Below, piece by piece: positions 11,201-21,823 of a stretch of 64,000 nt of DNA; within the stretch, counting starts at the first letter, position 1, and each line of letters opens with the position of its first letter. The DNA lies in assembly GCA_963921825.1 (NCBI GenBank), contig OY997589.1, positions 51,702,546 to 51,766,545 of the forward strand, written 5' to 3'. The stretch comes from Erodium maritimum. Lineage: Eukaryota > Streptophyta > Magnoliopsida > Geraniales > Geraniaceae. Below the pieces are notes generated by a model. The model saw only the letters and a program-made list of their open reading frames with translations. It was not told the DNA's origin and ran no database searches. The position numbers were made by a program, and so were the translations under genes.

Positions 11201-13831
11201 CCGAGTCCGTTTGTGATTGAAACAATATAGTCTTTCATCTAGACATATTGTAATATGTAAGAAACCAGGGGTAACAAAATGTTATTTTTGTTCCTCAAGT
11301 GACTCCTATGGGCCTCTAGTTGTGTATAGGGATACATATGCCTATTAAAGTACCCCACCAACCGTGGAAAAACTCAATTCGAGACCATTTGGGCTTAAAA
11401 CAAAATAACCTCTCATCTAAACATACACTATAATATTTAAGAAGTCAATAGGAGTAACAAATTGTTCTTTTTGTCCATTAAAGGACTAATATGGGCTTCT
11501 AGTTGTGTATACTAATAGATATTCCTATTAAAGTACCCCAACTACTGTGGGAACCCAATCCGAGACAATTTGAACTCCAAACAAGTTTTTCTCTCATCTA
11601 GACATACTATAGTATTTAAGAAATAAATAGGAGTAACAAATTGTTCTTTTTGTCCCTCAAAGGACTCATATATGCTTCTAGTTGTTTATACACATAGATA
11701 TTCCTATTAAAGTCCCCCACAAACCTTGGGAACCCAAAGCCGAGACCGTTTGTGATTGAAAAAATATAGTCTTTCATCTAGACATATTGTAATATGTAAG
11801 AAACCAGAAGTAACAAAATGTTCTTTTTGTTCCTCAAGGGACTCCTATGGGCCTCTAGTTGTGTATGGGCATATATATGACTATTAATTTACCCCCACCA
11901 ACCGTGGAAAAACTCAATTCGAGACCATTTGGGCTTAAAAAAAATAGCCTCTCATCCGAACATACACTATAATATTTAAGAAGTCAATAGGAGTAACAAA
12001 TTGATCTTTTTGTCCCTCAAAGGACTCGTATGGGCCTCTAGTTGTTTATACACATAGATATGCCTATTAAAGTACTCCCACAAACCTTGGGAACCCAAAT
12101 CCGAGTCCGTTTGTGATTGAAACAATATAGTCTTTCATCTAGACATATTGTAATATGTAAGAAACCAGGAGTAACAAAATGTTCTTTTTGTTCCTCAAGG
12201 GACTCCTATGGGCCTCTAGTTGTGTATAGGCATACATATTCCTATTAAAGTACCCCACCTACCGTGAAAAAACTCCATTCGAGACTATTTGGGCTTAAAA
12301 CAAAATAGCCTCTCATCCAAACATACACCATGATATTTAAGAAGTCAGTAAGAGTAACAAATTGTTCTTTGTGTCCATTAAACGACTCCTATGGGCTTCT
12401 AATTGTGTATATAAATAGATATTCCTATTAAAGTACCTCAACTACTGTGGGAACCCAATCCGAGACAATTTGGACTCCAAACAAGTTTTTCTCTCATCTA
12501 GACATACTATAGTTTTTAATAAATAAATAGGAGTAACAAATTGTTCTTTTTGTCCCTCAAAGGACTCATATGGGCCCCTAGTTTTTATACACATAGATAT
12601 GCCTAATAAAGTACTCCCACAAACCTTGGGAACCCAAATCCGAGTCCGTTTGTGATTGAAACAATATAGTCTTTCATCTAGACATATTGTAATATGTAAG
12701 AAACCAGGAGTAACAAAATGTTCTTTTTGTTCCTCAAGGGACTCCTATGGTCCTCTAGTTGTGTATAAGCATACATATGCCTATTAAAGTACCCCACCAA
12801 CCGTGAAAAAACTCAATTCGAGACTATTTGGGCTTAAAACAAAATAGCCTCTCATCTAAACATACACTATAATATTTAAGAAGTCAATAAGAGTAACAAA
12901 TTGTTCGTTTTGTCTATTAAACGACTCATATGGGCTTCTAGTTGTGTATACAATTAGATATTCCTATTAAAGTACCTCAACTACTGTGGGAACCCAATCC
13001 GAGACAATTTGGACTCCAAACAAGTTTTTCTCTCATCTAGACATACTATAGTATTTAAGAAATAAATAGGAGTAACAAATTGTTCTTTTTGTCCCTCAAA
13101 GGACTCATATGGGCCTCTAGTTGTTTATACACATAGATATGCTTATTAAAGTACCCCCACAAACCTTGGGATCCCAAAACCGAGACCGTTTGTGATTGAA
13201 AAAATATAGTCTTTCATCTAGACATATTGTAATATGTAAGAAACCAGAAGTAACAAAATGTTCTTTTTGTTCCTCAAGGGATTCGTATGGGCCTCTAGTT
13301 GTGTATGGGCATACATATGCCTATTAAATTACCCCACCAACCGTGGAAAAACTCAATTCGATACCATTTGGGCTTAAAACAAAATAGCCTCTCATCTGAA
13401 CATACACTATAATATTTAAGAAGTCAATAGGAGTAACAAATTGATCTTTTTGTCCCTCAAAGGACTCATATGGGCCTCTAGTTGTTTATACACGTAGATA
13501 TGCCTATTAAAGTACTCCCACAAACCTTGGGAACCCAAATCCGAGTCCGTTTGTGATTGAAACAATATAGTCTTTCATCTAGACATATTGTAATATGTAA
13601 GAAACCAGGAGTAACAAAATGTTCTTTTTGTTCCTCAAGGGACTCCTATGGGCCTCTAGTTGTGTATAGGCATACATATGCCTATTAAAGTACCCCACCA
13701 ACCGTGAAAAAACTCAATTCGAGACTATTTGGGATTAAAACAAAATAGCGTCTCACCTAAACATACACTATAATATTTAAGAAGTAAATAAGTAACAAAT
13801 TGTTCGTTTTGTCCATTAAACGACTCATATG
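8218..13831. repeat. 180-bp satellite array, block 2, with a 16-monomer higher-order repeat
   Basis: About 31 monomers in the same direction as block 1. A diagnostic monomer containing TACGGGCCTCTAGTTATTT has its GGG at 8254 and 11132 (2878 bp apart) and again at 17192, which is another 2878 bp once the 3177-bp LTR and its 5-bp duplication are removed. Private variants repeat at the same offset: GTATAGGGATACATATG near 8450 and 11330, CATACACCATGATATTTAAG near 9443 and 12323, and a shortened CTAGTTTTTATACAC near 9700 and 12580. Sixteen monomers thus form a unit of about 2.88 kb. One monomer (about 8760-8880 against 11640-11760) differs more than the rest. Confidence 0.93.
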
Positions 13832-14107
13832 TGTCACGCCCCAATTTCAGTAAAACCGAACGAGGGACGCGAACTTTTTAAAACATGAAAACACTTGAGA
13901 ACTTGTTTTCATTAAACACTTTAAAAGTACCGTTTATTCAACAAAATAATAATTACAGTTTAAAACACGTCCCAACAAGTGGACAAAAGACGAGGTATCC
14001 GTCACTAGACTCAAAGGACAAGACCCGGACTCCGCTCCTAGCTCCACAAGCTTCAAGAGCTCACCTAGTCCGTCCCACGAACAGTACCTGTAGGAAAAGC
14101 AGCTAGG

Positions 14108-14125
14108 GGTGAGCGTTCGCTCACC
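14108..14125 (-). other. Conserved LTR hairpin
   Basis: Complementary copy of the 8-bp-stem hairpin, perfect here, with the pyrimidine-rich AG-ending tract at about 14088-14103 on the minus strand. Confidence 0.65.
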
Positions 14126-14404
14126 ACCACGGATAACAGACTGACTACGGCATAATTAGCAGACAAACAAGTAACACCAACAACAACTTAACACCGGGGA
14201 ACACCATCCCCAACCCAAGTACTCTAACTGAACAAACACCCACGGTGACTTTCCTCGAATGACTCGACACTTGACACGCAAGGTAGACCCGACACAGCGA
14301 TCACGACCTCTTCCAAGGACTCGAAGGGAACTACGCAACACCAAACAACATCACAAGGGATCACACACCAAACAAGATCACAAAGGATCGCAAACCAGCT
14401 GCCA

Positions 14405-14590
14405 AGAACGCCCTCCCGGGACTCTAACCCGGTCAGGCCAACCCAAGAATGCTGCAACTTACCGGGACTCTAACCCGTAAGCCAGCCGGAAAATGCTGCA
14501 ACTTACTGGGACTCTAACCCATAAGCCAGCCGGAAAATGCTGCAACTTACCGGGACTCTAACCCGCAAGCCAGCCAAAGTATGCTCACAA
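14405..14590 (-). repeat. 44-46-bp tandem array specific to this LTR subfamily
   Basis: GGGACTCTAACCC recurs at about 14418, 14464, 14508 and 14552, each unit also holding AATGCTGCAACTTAC. It lies where element B has its hairpin array and the 4899 LTR has its 47-bp array. Confidence 0.8.
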
Positions 14591-16830
14591 ACCCAAACCA
14601 CACACGCGCGGCCAGGACCCCTTTATTGGCGGGCGGGCCCCCTACCCCGTCTGAACGTACAGACGCGTGTGCTCGTGGACCCCCGTTTCAGGAAGCGGGC
14701 CCCCAACCTCCGGTAACCACAAATACAATCACAATCACAAGCAAATTCAACAACCAGTGACAACACAAGTTCAACACTCACAGGCACTCATGGCCACCAA
14801 GACACCAACAGTAAAACTCGAACTCAACCGCCCCACAGGCACTCACGGCCTCCCAAGACACACTGAAAGTAAGACACGGACTAAACAACCCCACAGGCAC
14901 TCACGTCCTCCCAAGACACCAACCATAAAACGCGCCTGCAACTTACCGAGACTCTAACTCGTAAGCCAGCTAAAGGAAGCTTGCAACCCCCCCGAGACTC
15001 TAACTCGGTCAGGCCAGCCAAAGACACCAACCTTAGTACACGGCTCTCAAGCCACCCAAAACACCAATTTAAATACACGGGCTCTCATGGCCACCCAAGA
15101 CTCAACAATAATAACACACGGGCTCTCAAGGCCACCCAAGACGCCAAAATAAACAATCAACCTCCGGCTTAACCCAAGCCTCCAACAGTCCTAATATCAA
15201 AAGTTCACAATCAACCTCCGGGCATGGTCATATGCCTCCAGTAAAACAATTATCACTAAGTTCTCCACTCCTACGACACTACTAAGTGTCACATGTCTTT
15301 CCAATAATTACTAAGTTCTCGTGACATGCTTTTCTGATAAACGCTACAATCCCGTATCATGCTTTTCTAATAATTAGATAAACCTATTCAACCCACGACA
15401 CCCCGGTGTCACATGCAATTCTACTGTTAACTTTCCCTAGTCAGGGCCGAGATCCGGCTACTTTTCCCTACCTCAACTGAAGAGCAACCGCTATGCCTCC
15501 TAGCTGCTGACGTCCTGGCTCGTTACCTCTAATCTTCTCTTCGATCGAAGCCGGACTCTAAATTTAACACGAAGCCACAAAATCAATAACGGTTCCACCG
15601 TTAAACTAAAGGTTACGATTAGTCTAGTTTAGAACCGACAGTTGTCTTTTAAACTCGAGCGGGATAAAAGCGGGGTCACGGTGAATCGGGTTGAGTACCC
15701 GAGCACCGAAACCGGTGCATGCGAGGCACGGTCCCAATGCACGAATCCCGAGGTCCGATTCAGCGGTCTGCTTTTGTTCCCTTTTAAACCCAAATTGCAG
15801 TCCATTTTAACAGCCCGATTATTCGTTCCACGCTCAACGGATCAAGATCCATTTTAAATCAAATCTGATTGTTCACTTAAATCGACTTTCTAAAACCCAA
15901 GTTTTATTTCCGACGTTTTAGTTTATTTCCTAACAAATCTGATTATCAACTCCTCGATTTAAAACCGTTTTTAAAACCCAAATTGATTTTAATTCCCTTT
16001 TTATTTTAAACCCCTTTTTCTTTAATCTGGTTTTCGTTTTACAACTTTTCTTTCCAAAATCCGATTTTGATTCCACTAAATAGATCCAAAATTCACAGTT
16101 GTTTTTGTATTAACAGATCAATATTTACAGATTTAACAATAACAGATTTTACATTAACAGATCTAACATTAACAGATCTAATGTTAACAGATTAACATAA
16201 ATCGAAAACAATACGACGAAAGGGAGGGCTCGGTCATAAAATCCGACGACCCTCGACGGCGATAAAGCCGGCCGGAAACTCACGGTGGTGGCTCACCGTA
16301 AGGGAGATAAGGGCGGCGGGAGGTGGTCGCGGTGCCGGGCGTGACGGCGGAGCACGGCGAGGCACGGTGGCCCCTCACCCGTCTCAGATCTGGGACGACC
16401 GGGCTCGGGTTCGAGGGTTCCGACGACGAGAGAGGCGAGAGGAGCTCGGGGACGGCGGGGAACGGCCGGCGACGGCGGCTCTGGTCCGAGAAGACGAGGG
16501 AGAGAGGTGGGGCTCGGTGGCGAGGTCGTGGCCGGTCCTCTCCAGATCGGAGACGACGGGTAGCTCGGTGGTGGTGCCGTGGCTGGACAGAGGCTCGGCC
16601 AACGGCGGCGGCGGCGACGTGAGCTGGAGAAGACGGGGGCGGTGGTGGCTCCGGTAGCTCGGGAGGGAGAGACGGGGAGGAGAACGCGAGGAGTGGGAGG
16701 AGCTGGTCGGACGTGGGAGGTCGCCGGAGGTGGGTGAACGAAGAAGACGAAGACGGGAGAGGGAGAGGATCTGGTTCGGCGTGAGGGAAGAGGGGAGCAG
16801 CAATTTTAGGGTTTCAACCCTAAAATTGGG

Positions 16831-16838
16831 TATTTATA
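16831..16838 (-). promoter_or_regulatory. TATA box of the solo LTR
   Basis: TATAAATA on the minus strand, about 170 bp from the LTR 5' end, in the same position as in the other LTRs. Confidence 0.6.
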
Positions 16839-17008
16839 CCCACGCCTGGGCCGGGTCACCAAACTGGGCCGGGTCTGTAGCTTGGGCCGGGTCTGGCCCG
16901 CCCGGTCTAGCCTTAAATTTTTTTTTTTTTCCGCACTAGTTTCAAAAACCTACCTTAAGGTTTTCGGATTGCGTTTCAATACCCTTTTGAATCGAAGCGG
17001 GTTTTACA

Positions 17009-18813
17009 ATATGGGCTTCTAGTTGTGTATACAAATAGATATTCCTATTAAAGTACCTCAACTACTGTGGGAACCCAATCCGAGACAATTTGGACTCCAA
17101 ACAAGTTTTTCTCTCATCTAGACATACTATAGTATTTAAGCAATAAATAGGAGTAACATATTATTCTTTTTGTCCCTCAACGAACTCATACGGGCCTCTA
17201 GTTATTTATACACATAGATATGCCCATTAAAGTACTCCCACAAACCTTGGGAACCCAAATCCGAGTCCGTTTGTGATTGAAACAATATAGTCTTTCATCT
17301 AGACATATTGTAATATGTAAGAAACCAGGGGTAACAAAATGTTATTTTTGTTCCTCAAGTGACTCCTATGGGCCTCTAGTTGTGTATAGGCATACATATG
17401 CCTATTAAAGTACCCCACCAACCGTGGAAAAACTCAATTCGAGCCCATTTGGGCTTAAAACAAAATAACCTCTCATCTAAACATACACTATAATATTTAA
17501 GAAGTCAATAGGAGTAACAAATTGTTCTTTTTGTCCATTAAAGGACTAATATGGGCTTCTAGTTGTGTATACCAATAGATATTCCTATTAAAGTACCCCA
17601 ACTACTGTGGGAACCCAATCCGAGACAATTTGAACTCCAAACAAGTTTTTCTCTCATCTAGACATACTATAGTATTTAAGAAATAAATAGGAGTAACAAA
17701 TTGTTCTTTTTGTCCCTCAAAGGACTCATATATGCTTCTAGTTGTTTATACACATAGATATTCCTATTAAAGTCCCCCACAAACCTTGGGAACCCAAAGC
17801 CGAGACCGTTTGTGATTGAAAAAATATAGTCTTTCATCTAGACATATTGTAATATGTAAGAAACCAGAAGTAACAAAATGTTCTTTTTGTTCCTCAAGGG
17901 ACTCCTATGGGCCTCTAGTTGTGTATGGGCATACATATGACTATTAAATTACCCCCACCAACCGTGGAAAATCTCAATTCGAGACCATTTGGGCTTAAAA
18001 CAAAATAGCCTCTCATCCGAACATACACTATAATATTTAAGAAGTCAATAGGAGTAACAAATTGATCTTTTTGTCCCTCAAAGGACTCGTATGGGCCTCT
18101 AGTTGTTTATACACATAGATATGCCTATTAAAGTACTACCACAAACCTTGGGAACCCAAAAACCGAGACCGTTTGTGATTGAAAAAATATAGTCTTTCAT
18201 CTAGACATATTGTAATATGTAAGAAACCAGGAGTAATAAAATGTTCTTTTTGTTCCTCAAGTGACTTCTATGGGCCTCTAGTTGTGTATGGGCATACATA
18301 TGCCTATTAAATTACCCCCACCAACCTTGGAAAAAATCAATTCGAGACCATTTGGGCTTAAAACAAAATAGCCTCTCATCTGAACATACACTATAATATT
18401 TAAGAAGTCAATAAGAGTAACAAATTGTTCTTTTTGTCCATTAAACGACTCATATGGGCTTCTAGTTGTGTATACAAATAGATATTCCTCTTAAAGTACC
18501 TCAACTACTGTGGGAACCCAATCCGAGACAATTTGGACTCCAAACAAGTTTTTCTCTCAATCTAGACATACTATAGTATTTAAGCAATAAATAGGAGTAA
18601 CATATTATTCTTTTTGTCCCTCAACGAACTCATACGGGCCTCTAGTTATTTATACACATAGATATGCCCATTAAAGTACTCCCACAAACCTTGGGAACCC
18701 AAATCCGAGTCCGTTTGTGATTGAAACAATATAGTATTTCATCTAGACATATTGTAATATGTAAGAAACCAGGAGTAACAAAATGTTCTTTTTGTTCCTC
18801 AAGGGACTCCTAT
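17009..18813. repeat. 180-bp satellite array, block 3
   Basis: About ten monomers continuing block 2. The monomer with TATATGCTTCTAG near 17730 matches that near 11670, so this begins a third copy of the 2878-bp unit. The diagnostic monomer then reappears early, at 18636 (1444 bp, eight monomers), and later monomers resemble block 1 near 4200 more than block 2, so the higher-order period changes here. The block is interrupted at 18813 by element B. Confidence 0.93.
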
Positions 18814-19390
18814 TGTCACGCCCCAATTTCAGCGAACCGAAACTAGGGACGCGAACGTTTAGAAAGTTACAAGACTGAAACCTGTTTTCGATAAATCACC
18901 TAAAAAGTCAGTTTAGTTCCACAAAAGAATAATATTTACACCTCAAAATAAAAGTCCCACACTTGGGCAAAACGAGATACACGTCTCTAGACTCAAACAC
19001 CCAGCAACCCGCTTCAAGCTCTTCAAGCTTCAGAAGCTCACCTAGTCCAGACTACGAACGGTACCTGTAGGAAAAGCAGCTAGGGGTGAGCGTTCGCTCA
19101 CCACCACAGATAACATCCTGACTACGGCATAATTAGTAGACAAAGCCAATAACACTAACAATGACTCAAAGACACACACTCGACCAGTCTTTTCCTCAAC
19201 TGACTCAACGCTCGGATACGTTATGTAGACCCCACACTACGATCGACGATCTCCTCCAAGACACGACTGACGACCACACAATACCAAACAAGATCACAAA
19301 GGATCGCAAACCGGCTGCTCAGTAACCAAACTCTGTCTCTCGCCCTTTACCGATCATAGACGTGGTCAGGCGGTCGACCTGTCGCGCAAC

Positions 19391-19555
19391 TTCTCCCGAT
19401 CCCAGTCGGGAGGCTAACCCACAACCTCTCCGCTTCACCCGATCCCAGTCGGGTGGTTAGCCACACCCGCGCGTCCTTCCCCCGATCCCAGTCGGGGAGC
19501 TAGCCCACAACCCCTCCGCTTCTCCCGATCCCAGTCGGGAGGCTAGCTACACCAC
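19391..19555 (-). repeat. Array of four covarying hairpins in the LTR
   Basis: CCCGATCCCAGTCGGG occurs at 19394, 19438, 19481 and 19524, a 43-44-bp period. The bases flanking each 5-bp core stem change together: T with A, A with T, C with G, T with A. An outer stem GGCTAACC/GGTTAGCC encloses the second hairpin, and AGCTAGCC/GGCTAGCT encloses the fourth. These compensating changes point to selection on structure. The array recurs at 27884-28048, in element D and in the last LTR. Confidence 0.8.
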
Positions 19556-21604
19556 ACAACCTCCACCAGTAACCAGTAACCAATCACAATCACAAACAAG
19601 TTCAAACAGACAGTAACGACACCGGTGACAACTCCACAGGCACTCAAGGCCGACAAGACACCAACAACCAAACACAGGTTCAACAACCCTACGGGCCCTC
19701 ATGGCCACCCAAGACACCAATGGTAAAGTACGGGTTCACAACCCCACGGGCACTCACGGCCACCCAAAACACCGAAACGACAACACGGGCTCTCATGGCC
19801 ACCCAAGACTCAGCAATAAAAAAAACACGGGCTCTCAAGGCCACCCAAACTCGACAATAAATAACACGCAACAACCTCCGGGCATGGTCATATGCCTCCA
19901 GTAACACAGTTAACGCTAAGTTTTCTGCTCCTACGACACTACTAAGTGTCACATGCATTTCCAGTATTCGTTACACTCCCGTATCATGCGTTTCTAATAT
20001 TCGACAACCTAAATACCCACGACACCCCGGTGCCACATGCAATTCTACGGTTAACTTTCCCTAGTCAGGGCCGAGATCCGGCTACTTTTCCCTACCTCGA
20101 AAGCAACTCCAGAAGCGCTCCACTAAACCCGAGATGAATCGCAGTCACTCGCCGGGCCTCCCTTTGCCTCGGTCCGCAGCACGATCTAAAAGAACACAGA
20201 TTTAACTCAGTTTAAACTAGTGCGAACCGGTCGAAAAAAAAAATAAGTAACTCAGAGCCCAAAAATAATAACGGTTCCGCCGTTAAGTTAACGGCTACGA
20301 TTTGTCCATTTTAAACTTGACAGTTATCGTTTACACTCGAGCGGGATAAAAGTCGGGTTACGACGGATCGGGTTCGAGCACCCGCGCACCGAACCCAGGT
20401 TTGATCCAAACCCAGTTTAAACCCCTTTTTAACTTAAAACCGTCTTTGGACTCCTTTGCTTTGTTTAAAAACGACTTGACTTGAACACAACGGTTTCCTT
20501 CCGCTCGTTTCCAAACTTGATATTTTTGGTCCGAAACCCTTCTAAAACCGATTTGATTTCATTTTCCCTCCCTTTTGATTTAACTTCACTCAAATTCGTT
20601 TAACGACCGACCTTCGTTTTAGAACCCAATTAATTCACCCGATTTAGTTTTATCGATAACTAATTAATCGAACTTTTAACCTAAAACAGATTTTTCGACG
20701 TAACGTTCAAATTAAACCCTTTTCTTCTTCAACGTTAACACAAAAAAAACTGGAAAAACGTTCGAAACATAACGATAATAACAAAACTTTGTTCAACTTT
20801 ACAATTTTCAGATTTACAACAATACTACAAAATTTTTAAACAGATCTACGTTTTCTGTTCTGTTCCCTTCCATTTCGGGAGCTCCGTTCCATCCCGACCG
20901 GATCTGAACGAACTCGGGAACGGGAAAGCAAAGACGAAGAAGAACGGATCTGCTCGGTCCGACCGACCACCGGCGCCGGTCGGCCGAGCTTCCACGGCCG
21001 AGAACGAACCGTGAGGAAACGGTGGCGGCGGTGGACGGCGGTGGACGGCGGTGCACGGCGGCGTCGGCGCGGGTCCGGACGGCTCGTCCCGTTCCGGATC
21101 CGACGAGCTCGCCGGCGACGGTGGGAGCTCGGGTCCGAACGGCTCGAGACGGAGAGATCGGAGGCGGCGGTGGACGGTCGGAGCTCGGGATGAGACCGGT
21201 GGCCGGAGCTGGGCGTGGTCGGACGGAGATGGAAGGTCGGGGTTCGGCCGGGACGTGGTCGGACGGAGAAGAGGGAGGTCGGGGTTCGGCCGGGACGTGG
21301 TCGGACGGAGAAGAGGGAGGTCGGGGTTCGGGGACGGGATTTCGTGGCTGGCCGGACCGGTGACGGCGTCGGGACGGAGGAGAAGAGGACGGGACGGTGT
21401 GGTCGGACGGAGGAGAGGGAGGTCGGGGTTCGGGGACGTGGCGGCGTGGTCGGACGGAGGAGAGGCCGGAGCGGTGACGGCCGGTGCCGGTTTCGCCGGA
21501 GAAGACGAGAGAGGAGAGAGAGGGAGTGAGGGTCGGGTAGAGAGAGAGAGAGAGAGGGGGCGGCTGGGTTGTGAGGGTGCTAGGGTTTCTGAGGTAAGGG
21601 TGGG

Positions 21605-21611
21605 TTATATA
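21605..21611 (-). promoter_or_regulatory. TATA box of element B 3' LTR
   Basis: TATATAA on the minus strand, about 180 bp from the LTR 5' end, the counterpart of the one at 30098-30104. Confidence 0.55.
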
Positions 21612-21677
21612 CCCATCCCTGACCAGATTGGGCCTCAGCTGGGCTGGGCTGGGCCTGCGGGCCTGGCCTGGTCCAGA

Positions 21678-21716
<39 letters not shown>

Positions 21717-21788
21717 ACTCGTTTCAAAAACTTACCCTAAGGTTCTCGTTTGCAAATTAATACCTTACGAAACGAAGGGGGTTTTACA

Positions 21789-21803
21789 ATCTACCCTCCT
21801 TAA
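21789..21803 (-). other. Element B polypurine tract
   Basis: On the minus strand, TTTAAGGAGGGTAGAT lies immediately before the TGTAAAAC start of the 3' LTR. This is the usual position for plus-strand DNA priming. The same motif, with a six-G run, precedes the 3' LTR remnant of element C. Confidence 0.8.
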
Positions 21804-21823
21804 AGGAATTTCGCCCACGAAAT

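Larger units (their letters stand above)
13832..17008 (-). mobile_element. Solo Ty3/Gypsy LTR, minus orientation, with intact target-site duplication
   Basis: The element is 3177 bp, starts TGTCACGCCCC and ends GGGTTTTACA, flanked by the duplication ATATG at 13827-13831 and 17009-17013 within a satellite monomer. There is no internal region, so it is a solo LTR. In sense direction it has a TATA box about 170 bp in (16831-16838), a purine/pyrimidine-skewed leader, a TTAACAGATC-type short repeat near 16110-16200, its own 44-46-bp tandem array and the conserved hairpin at 14108-14125. It is a subfamily distinct from element B, with clearly divergent leader sequence. Confidence 0.92.
18814..21788 (-). 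repeat. Element B 3' LTR
   Basis: 2975 bp, from TGTCACGCCCC to GTTTTACA on the plus strand. It matches the LTR at 27307-30286 almost base for base. A long poly-T run lies near 21680-21714 and a TATA box (minus strand) at 21605-21611. It ends directly against the polypurine tract at 21789. Confidence 0.95.

Noticed and set aside
1806..18813. CENP-B-box-like motif in the satellite
   Set aside because: I looked for a TTCG....CGGGA-type motif in the monomers and saw no convincing match.
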